In this document: positions 1 to 3,803 of the stretch, piece by piece
Numbering within the stretch: position 1 is the first letter of the stretch
How the letters are laid out: every line of letters starts with the position of its first letter
DNA from: JdFR-22 sp046537735
Lineage (GTDB): Archaea > Halobacteriota > Archaeoglobi > Archaeoglobales > Archaeoglobaceae
Direction: 5' to 3'
DNA: 6,229 nt
Assembly: GCA_046537735.1 (NCBI GenBank)
Contig: JBKHKH010000112.1
Span: forward strand, 1 to 6,229
Notes under the pieces: generated by a model
The model's database searches: none
The model's input: only the letters and a program-made list of their open reading frames with translations
What the model was told of the DNA's origin: nothing
Position numbers and translations under genes: made by a program

Positions 1-423
1 GCCAGACAAACCACCAAGAACAATAGAATATGGGCTCCTCCTTTTTAGCAGTACTGTATAGATAATTATATCAAAAAAGAGACCCAATAAGAGCACAAAA
101 GCTAGAGAGGGATTGATATTAAGACCCAGGAAGAATCCAATACCGAAGAGGGTTAGTCCGTATACTGCGCAGCGCCTGGTACTCAATCTACCGGCAGGCA
201 CAGGTCTATCCTTAGTTCTGCTCATTAAAGAATCTATGTCACTGTCCAGCCACATGTTCAGTGCTGTGGTGCCCGCTACAGCTAAAAAGACCGCTAAACA
301 GGACTGGAAGAAGTGAAGAACATTGAATGTAGCAGCAGCTATAGCATAAGCGATGACACAAGTGGCCATAAGTAACGTTGTTTGCTTCGGTTTCGTGACT
401 TCGTAGTAGGACTTAATATCCAT
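1..423 (-). CDS. ctaB: Protoheme IX farnesyltransferase-like UbiA-family prenyltransferase (5' part; gene continues beyond left edge)
   Basis: Reading the minus strand from ATG at 423 gives 141 uninterrupted codons to the edge of the window. Heme O synthases transfer a farnesyl group to protoheme IX in the membrane. The N-terminus carries the family's TKP motif (T10-K11-P12). The prenyl-diphosphate/Mg-binding motif NxxxDxxxD lies at N56-D60-D64 and is followed by the RTxxRPxPAG signature at residues 69-78. A second stretch, YTxxLKRRSP at 122-131 followed by GG at 137-138, is typical of CtaB rather than of other UbiA enzymes. About four hydrophobic segments are visible (roughly 16-36, 40-57, 86-104, 106-126). 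The family is usually 280-300 residues, so about half is present. The ATG places the TKP motif at the usual distance from the N-terminus; I see no clear ribosome binding site. A different UbiA role (quinone or lipid prenylation) cannot be excluded from half a protein. Confidence 0.88.
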   Translation of the reverse strand, partial: MDIKSYYEVTKPKQTTLLMATCVIAYAIAAATFNVLHFFQSCLAVFLAVAGTTALNMWLDSDIDSLMSRTKDRPVPAGRLSTRRCAVYGLTLFGIGFFLGLNINPSLAFVLLLGLFFDIIIYTVLLKRRSPYSIVLGGLSG

Positions 424-493
424 GTAACTGGAAAATATACTATAAGTACTTCTAATTTTCGGTTTTTGGGCGTTGGAGATAAACCTGATCAAA

Positions 494-506
494 CCCATAT
501 AAAAAC
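494..506 (-). promoter_or_regulatory. Possible TATA box for the ctaB-like gene
   Basis: On the minus strand this reads GTTTTTATATGGG, a good archaeal TATA-like element. It would place transcription start near 475 and give a leader of about 50 bases before the ATG at 423. A second AT-rich stretch, TTATAGTATATTTT (about 431-444), is too close to the ATG for a standard promoter. The assignment rests on sequence appearance only. Confidence 0.35.
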
Positions 507-514
507 TCTGCAAT

Positions 515-544
515 TTTACTATTATGGACTTTACTGTTATGGAA
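515..544. repeat. Imperfect tandem duplication, two 15-base units
   Basis: The units TTTACTATTATGGAC (515-529) and TTTACTGTTATGGAA (530-544) are adjacent and differ at two positions, one internal and one at the last base. The repeat lies in AT-rich intergenic DNA just upstream (minus-strand sense) of the candidate ctaB TATA box. It may be a simple slippage duplication. Confidence 0.55.
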
Positions 545-616
545 CTTTGATTTATAGCTTATACTACGTAAAAAATGATATAGATTTATTTCTTGTAATA
601 TAAATTATAGATTAAG

Positions 617-634
617 CAATAAAAAAGAACAAAG
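617..634 (-). terminator. T-rich terminator for the minus-strand dsrE-family gene
   Basis: The minus strand reads CTTTGTTCTTTTTTATTG about 47-64 bases beyond the stop codon at 681-683. Archaeal RNA polymerase terminates at such U-tracts, often without a stem. No convincing hairpin precedes it. Confidence 0.5.
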
Positions 635-680
635 TGGTATCGTTTGAAACAGGGCTCCGGAACGCATTTCTGGTTTAAAG

Positions 681-1043
681 TCAGTAAGTTAGAACTACGT
701 CCGATTCAGATGCTCTCTCCAAGAACTCTACAGCTCCGGCTATGGATGCATTATCTATGATATCTTCTTGTCCTATCTGCCTTTCCTCCAGACATGGAGA
801 GCAAACCAAAAGCTTTCCACCACCTTCAAGGAATTTCTGAAGCAGATCTCCTAAGCTCCACTTGCAGCACAAGACATGTTCGGCAACTCCCTTCTTCGCT
901 ATCCAGACCCCCGGTCCCTGGAGCATGATTACTATTTCTTCAGCATCGGTTACCGTTGCGGCGTTGGCTATTATGAACGGAAGAACGGCCTTTTCCGGAT
1001 TTTCTGGCCCATTGGTCAGGGCAATAAGCACTTTTTTTACCAT
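681..1043 (-). CDS. DsrE-family sulfur-relay protein, 120 residues
   Basis: DsrE-family proteins are small cytoplasmic proteins that hold or relay sulfur as cysteine persulfide, typically with TusA as partner. The protein opens with a beta strand (VKKVLIAL, 2-9) and an N-G-P-E-N-P-E-K-A turn-helix (11-19), followed by a second strand (EEIVIMLQGPGV, 35-46). A C81-S-P-C84 pair ends the strand KLLVCSPC and is followed by L-E-E-R, the position of the reactive cysteine in this family. A further C59-C60 pair lies upstream. I chose ATG 1043 because GGAGAGG (1050-1056, minus sense) sits six bases before it and the conserved fold begins there. The open frame extends to 1121, but that region holds the promoter. 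The gene diverges from a second DsrE-like gene at 1247 and close to tusA, which suggests a shared role. Sulfur binding itself is inferred from the family. Confidence 0.85.
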   Translation of the reverse strand: MVKKVLIALTNGPENPEKAVLPFIIANAATVTDAEEIVIMLQGPGVWIAKKGVAEHVLCCKWSLGDLLQKFLEGGGKLLVCSPCLEERQIGQEDIIDNASIAGAVEFLERASESDVVLTY

Positions 1044-1049
1044 CTTTAA

Positions 1050-1056
1050 CCTCTCC
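1050..1056 (-). promoter_or_regulatory. Ribosome binding site deciding the dsrE-family start
   Basis: GGAGAGG on the minus strand lies six bases before ATG 1043. It overlaps an in-frame upstream ATG at 1058, arguing that the 1058 and 1121 ATGs are not the start. Confidence 0.7.
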
Positions 1057-1093
1057 ATTAAACAGTTTACAACAACTGGAATCCCTGAGCGAA

Positions 1094-1108
1094 CACTTAT
1101 ATATTCTT
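1094..1108 (-). promoter_or_regulatory. TATA box of the minus-strand dsrE-family gene
   Basis: The minus strand reads AAGAATATATAAGTG. Transcription would start near 1075 and give a leader of roughly 30 bases carrying the ribosome binding site at 1050-1056. The element lies inside the long open frame that extends to 1121, which supports the internal start at 1043. Confidence 0.6.
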
Positions 1109-1150
1109 TACTGATTGCCAATAAACCCTGAAAATATCTGGCACTCTTCT

Positions 1151-1167
1151 AGCTCTTGTTAGGAGCT
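1151..1167. repeat. Short inverted repeat AGCTC-N7-GAGCT in the divergent promoter region
   Basis: AGCTC (1151-1155) and GAGCT (1163-1167) form five-base arms between the two divergent TATA boxes. The same segment also contains AGCTCTT as a direct repeat (1151-1157 and 1164-1170). It could be a regulator site shared by both dsrE-like genes, but arms this short also arise by chance. Confidence 0.25.
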
Positions 1168-1210
1168 CTTATATTGCCTGTAAATCAAGTAGGGTGCAGT
1201 TAAAAAATGA

Positions 1211-1226
1211 GAAAACTTAAATATAC
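1211..1226 (+). promoter_or_regulatory. BRE/TATA promoter of the plus-strand dsrE2-like gene, probably leaderless
   Basis: GAAAAC followed by TTAAATATAC resembles an archaeal BRE plus TATA box. The TATA centre (about 1220) is about 26 bases upstream of the ATG at 1247, so transcription should begin at or within a base or two of the start codon. In agreement, no Shine-Dalgarno sequence precedes this ATG. Confidence 0.65.
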
Positions 1227-1246
1227 CATACTTCTTCCTCGAAACC

Positions 1247-1699
1247 ATGGCTGAAGAAGAACAGGATATAGTTGCAGTTGTTTTGAATAAGGGCACGGTA
1301 GATGCACTACAGAACTTATCATCTCTTTTGACTGGGGCAACAATGATGGACGCAAAAGTGGTAATATTTCTGCAGGTCTGGGGTGCATGGGCTTTTCTCA
1401 AAGAGAATATTCCGAAACTGGATCAATACGACGAGAATGCCTTTTGGTCTCCGGAATACAAAGAATACGTACCAAAGATAATAAAAGAAATGGAGAGAGC
1501 AGGTACCGCTTCCTGGTACGATCTTTTCAAGGAAGCCAAGGAAGAAGGTCTCTTGGAGATCTTGATATGTTCTACTTCTGCAGAGCAGATGGGATACAAT
1601 ACCACCGAACCTTGGGACGATCTTGTCGATGACATTACTGGTGTTTTCGAGTGGCATGAAATTGCTGAAAAGGCCTTGTACACCTATTATATAGGCTAG
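1247..1699 (+). CDS. DsrE/DsrE2-like sulfur-carrier family protein, 150 residues
   Basis: The protein has the plan of DsrE2-like (DsrE/F/peroxiredoxin-like) proteins: a strand near the N-terminus (DIVAVVLNKG, 7-16), a long helix (17-33), a strand with a following W-G motif (KVVIFLQVWGAW, 37-48), then a charged helical insert rich in E, K and aromatic residues (51-100). It ends with the family's hallmark strand and helix, EILICSTSAEQMG (104-116), in which C108 is the only cysteine of the protein. In relatives this cysteine carries a persulfide. The closing V-D-D-I-T-G-V motif fits the same family. ATG 1247 is the first codon of the frame and matches the predicted transcription start. The gene faces away from the other DsrE-like gene and precedes tusA by 91 bases. 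The sulfur-carrier role is inferred from fold and context. Confidence 0.82.
   Translation: MAEEEQDIVAVVLNKGTVDALQNLSSLLTGATMMDAKVVIFLQVWGAWAFLKENIPKLDQYDENAFWSPEYKEYVPKIIKEMERAGTASWYDLFKEAKEEGLLEILICSTSAEQMGYNTTEPWDDLVDDITGVFEWHEIAEKALYTYYIG
1683..1695. repeat. 13-base palindrome CCTATTATATAGG
   Basis: CCTAT and ATAGG arms flank a TAT centre at the very end of the dsrE2-like coding region. A second palindrome with the same centre lies 41 bases centre to centre downstream, at 1724-1736. It may be part of an operator for the tusA operon, or chance. Confidence 0.3.
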
Positions 1700-1723
1700 A
1701 ATTGCTCAGAAAGCACGGAGAGA

Positions 1724-1736
1724 TAGGTTATACCTA
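1724..1736. promoter_or_regulatory. 13-base palindrome TAGGTTATACCTA upstream of tusA, possible operator
   Basis: TAGGT and ACCTA arms are perfect complements around a TAT centre. The site ends about 11 bases before the candidate tusA TATA box, a place where archaeal regulators can act. No regulator is known for it; the winged-helix protein at 5738 is one candidate. Confidence 0.35.
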
Positions 1737-1741
1737 ATTAG

Positions 1742-1757
1742 CGAAAGTTTTTAATTT
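1742..1757 (+). promoter_or_regulatory. Candidate BRE/TATA promoter of the tusA-hdr operon
   Basis: CGAAAG followed by TTTTTAATTT resembles a BRE/TATA pair. Transcription would start near 1778, leaving a very short leader that carries the ribosome binding site at 1778-1786. The same T-rich run could also help terminate the dsrE2-like transcript, so the two readings compete. Confidence 0.4.
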
Positions 1758-1777
1758 TTGAGAACCGATTTCATCGT

Positions 1778-1786
1778 GGAGGTGAT
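1778..1786 (+). promoter_or_regulatory. Perfect Shine-Dalgarno sequence of tusA
   Basis: GGAGGTGAT is complementary over nine bases to the usual 3' end of archaeal 16S rRNA and ends four bases before ATG 1791. It rules out the in-frame TTG at 1758 as the start. Confidence 0.85.
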
Positions 1787-1790
1787 TGAA

Positions 1791-2042
1791 ATGGGAGAAG
1801 AAGACCTAAAAAATTTGGAGCCCGACCAAAGTGTAGACGCTAGGGGACAATCATGCCCAGGCCCAATGCTTGAAGCCAAAAAAGCTTTAGCTAAAGTAAA
1901 AAGTGGGCAAGTTCTTGAGACTCTATCTTCGGATAAGGGTACAAGAAGAGATTTGCAAGCATTGTGTAAAAAGACTGGGGATGAGTACCTAGGATATTTA
2001 GAAGAGGGCGGATTTGACAGGCATTTTGTCAAGAAAAAGTGA
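1791..2042 (+). CDS. tusA: TusA-family sulfur carrier protein, 83 residues
   Basis: TusA proteins are small cytoplasmic carriers that accept persulfide sulfur on one cysteine and hand it to DsrE-type partners or other acceptors. The diagnostic motif D16-A-R-G-x-x-C22-P-G-P25 is present, with C22 the sulfur-carrying residue and the CPxP helix running on as MLEAKKAL. The strand and S-D-x-G-T turn (42-51) and the C-terminal half, LCKKTGDEY then F-V-K-K-K, match the family; C59 sits where many TusA proteins also have a cysteine. Length is normal for TusA (about 75-85 residues). The start is set by the nine-base Shine-Dalgarno sequence. The next gene begins 30 bases downstream. TusA beside two DsrE-like genes and Hdr genes suggests it delivers or removes sulfur for the Hdr-like complex; this last step is inference. 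Confidence 0.93.
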   Translation: MGEEDLKNLEPDQSVDARGQSCPGPMLEAKKALAKVKSGQVLETLSSDKGTRRDLQALCKKTGDEYLGYLEEGGFDRHFVKKK

Positions 2043-2072
2043 AACGTGAATAAGAAAAAATAAGTGAAAAAA

Positions 2073-2483
2073 ATGGCCGAAGAAGATTTCCATCCTAAAA
2101 TTCTAATTTTTGCAGCTGAGATGGCGTACAGGGCTGCGGATGCTGCTGGTCTAACAAAAAAAGAGTACTCACCATACACCTATATAGTTAGAATTCCCTG
2201 TTCATCGCTGATCAGACCTGAACTGGTTCTGCATGCTTTAAAAAGTGGTTTTGATGGTGTTCTCATTGCGTCAAGTGGACCGGATTGTCCTTTTATGGGA
2301 GAAACTTGCGTTAAAAAAACCTCAAATAGAGCTGAGAGGACATACAGATTGCTTGAAGAGAACGGGATAAAAACGGACAGAGTTAAAAGCGCGGGTATTT
2401 GCAGTACCTGTACAGGTGCGCTCATTAACCAGATCAAAGATATGACCGAAACTTTGACTTCTTTAGGACCCATGGAGAGTTGA
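2073..2483 (+). CDS. MvhD-like (hydrogenase iron-sulfur subunit D family) protein with altered cysteines, 136 residues
   Basis: In methanogens MvhD is the [2Fe-2S] protein that passes electrons between a partner enzyme and HdrA. The fold is recognisable: PKILIF strand (8-13), R-A-A-D-A-A-G helix (20-26), VRIPCSSLIRPELVLHAL (39-56), GFDGVLIASSGPDCPF (59-74), and an A-E-R-T-Y-R-L-L-E-E-N-G-I helix (87-99). In typical members a Cys-rich CCNWC-like motif follows the first strand; here that stretch is A-A-E-M-A-Y and no cysteine remains. C43, C72 and C79 persist, and a C110-S-T-C113 pair appears near the C-terminus, where I do not expect one. I chose ATG 2073 because P8-K9 then sit at the family's usual distance; a GTG at 2064 is possible. 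The stop lies five bases before the first hdrA gene. MvhD family: confident. Whether it still binds [2Fe-2S] is open. Confidence 0.82.
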   Translation: MAEEDFHPKILIFAAEMAYRAADAAGLTKKEYSPYTYIVRIPCSSLIRPELVLHALKSGFDGVLIASSGPDCPFMGETCVKKTSNRAERTYRLLEENGIKTDRVKSAGICSTCTGALINQIKDMTETLTSLGPMES

Positions 2484-2488
2484 TATAT

Positions 2489-3799
2489 ATGGCTTACGAC
2501 GTTATGGTTATTGGTGGTGGCATTGCAGGAATGGAAGCATCTCTAACATTGGGTGATGCTGGTTACAATGTCCTTCTGGTGGAGAAGACCCCCAGTATTG
2601 GGGGAAATATGATAGAATTAAGTAAGGTGTTCCCCACTCTCGATTGTGCTGGTTGTATCACCACTCCTAAAATGGCAGCTACTGCTATACATCCCAATGT
2701 AACTATTATGAGTTATTGTGAGATTCAGGAAGTTTATAAAGAAGAGGAAGGGAAATTCAGGATCAAAATCCTCAAAAAACCCTGGTATGTTGATCTTAAC
2801 GCTTGTATTGGCTGTCAAAGATGTGAGCAGGTTTGTCCGGTCTATATACCCAAAGAATATGAGTACGGGATGATCGGGAGGAAGGCTGCCTATGTAGCCT
2901 TTGAGATGGCATCACCCAGAAAAGCATTGATAGATCTGGACCACTGCATATTGTGCGGGAGATGCGAGAGGGCTTGTCCAACCGAGGCTATTGATTTCCT
3001 TCAGGAGCCAGAGACGTTAGAGGAGGAAGTTAAGTCGGTTATAATTGCCACTGGCTTCAGGCCCTTCGATGCTACTGAAAAAACAGAGTTCGGTTTCGGC
3101 AAATACAAGAATGTCATACATGCTCTACAGATGGAAAGGATACTTGCCCCATCCAGACCTTACAGCGAGGTTTTGAGGCCTTCTGACGGAAAAGTTCCGG
3201 ATAATATTGCTTTTGTGTTGTGTGTTGGCTCCAGGGACAAATCTTTGGGTTTCCCTATTTGTTCCAGAGTTTGTTGCATGTATACCATAAAGCAGGCTAT
3301 ACTCTTTACTTCAGATCTTCCTCTGGCGGATGCCACTATATATTATATGGATATAAGGGCGTTCGGCAAGGGATTCGAGGAGTTCTACAACATGGCAGAA
3401 GATATGGGCCTGATGTTCAAGAAAGGTAGAGTGGCCAAGATCGAGGAGAAAGAGAATCATAACCTGATAATTAGGTCAGAAAACATTGGAGAAGGGACTA
3501 TAGAGGAAGACGAATACGAACTGGTGGTTCTTGCCATTGGCCTTAGACCCAACTCGGAGATAGTCAATGTGTTCACCAATTCTGAAATTGAGGTGGATGA
3601 ACTGGGTTTCTTCAAGCCCGCAAAGGAAAGTACAAACCCGGTAGTTACCAAAACCAAAGGGGTCTTTGTAGCTGGCTGCGCCAGCGGACCGAAAGACATT
3701 CCGGATACTGTGGCAGAGGCAAACGCTGCAGCAACTCAGTGCATAGACTATATCTACGAGGTTGGAGCTAAAATAATGACAACCAGTCAGGAAAGGTGA
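2489..3799 (+). CDS. hdrA: Short HdrA-type FAD/iron-sulfur protein, 436 residues (QmoA-like in size)
   Basis: HdrA is the flavin and iron-sulfur core of heterodisulfide reductase complexes; related proteins form the QmoA/QmoB pair of sulfate reducers. Visible in order: FAD-binding G9-G-G-x-x-G14 and E32; the HdrA motif F-P-T-L-D-C53-x-x-C56 (48-56); an inserted ferredoxin with two complete 4Fe-4S motifs, C106/C109/C112/C116 and C153/C156/C159/C163; the ATGF segment (187-190); the cluster motif C245-V-G-S-R with C258, C262 and C263; and the C-terminal FAD segment G-V-F-V-A-G-C (391-397). The N-terminal CHCG domain and C-terminal ferredoxin of full-length HdrA (about 650 residues) are absent. 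ATG 2489 lies just before the flavin motif, with GGAG at 2474-2477 upstream; an in-frame TTG at 2480 is less likely. The long hdrA follows after four bases. Confidence 0.93.
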   Translation: MAYDVMVIGGGIAGMEASLTLGDAGYNVLLVEKTPSIGGNMIELSKVFPTLDCAGCITTPKMAATAIHPNVTIMSYCEIQEVYKEEEGKFRIKILKKPWYVDLNACIGCQRCEQVCPVYIPKEYEYGMIGRKAAYVAFEMASPRKALIDLDHCILCGRCERACPTEAIDFLQEPETLEEEVKSVIIATGFRPFDATEKTEFGFGKYKNVIHALQMERILAPSRPYSEVLRPSDGKVPDNIAFVLCVGSRDKSLGFPICSRVCCMYTIKQAILFTSDLPLADATIYYMDIRAFGKGFEEFYNMAEDMGLMFKKGRVAKIEEKENHNLIIRSENIGEGTIEEDEYELVVLAIGLRPNSEIVNVFTNSEIEVDELGFFKPAKESTNPVVTKTKGVFVAGCASGPKDIPDTVAEANAAATQCIDYIYEVGAKIMTTSQER

Positions 3800-3803
3800 T
3801 CTC

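Larger units (their letters stand above)
424..680. other. Non-coding AT-rich intergenic stretch between two minus-strand genes
   Basis: This 257-base gap holds a candidate ctaB promoter (494-506), a T-rich terminator for the dsrE-family gene (617-634) and an imperfect 15-base tandem duplication (515-544). I see no tRNA, box C/D motif or credible coding sequence. The only long open frame on the plus strand here starts inside the 5' end of the ctaB-like gene on the opposite strand and has no recognisable protein features. Confidence 0.6.

Noticed and set aside
382..603. Plus-strand open frame of 73 codons
   Set aside because: It begins inside the 5' end of the ctaB-like gene on the opposite strand, lies in AT-rich DNA, is rich in Y, F and I in the way random AT-rich frames are, and has no ribosome binding site.
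1044..1121. N-terminal extension of the DsrE-family protein starting at ATG 1121
   Set aside because: The extension covers the TATA box and the ribosome binding site of the ATG at 1043 and adds residues not found before the first strand of this fold.
862..1131. Plus-strand open frame of 89 codons
   Set aside because: It is antisense to the DsrE-family gene, whose motifs, promoter and ribosome binding site are all on the minus strand.
1758..1790. Upstream TTG start for TusA
   Set aside because: A nine-base Shine-Dalgarno sequence directly precedes ATG 1791, and the extension would include it as coding sequence; the protein from 1791 has the normal TusA length.
2073..2483. Frameshift as the cause of the missing cysteine motif in the MvhD-like protein
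   Set aside because: The frame is open throughout and the residues on both sides of the missing motif align with the family, so substitution explains it better than a shift of frame.
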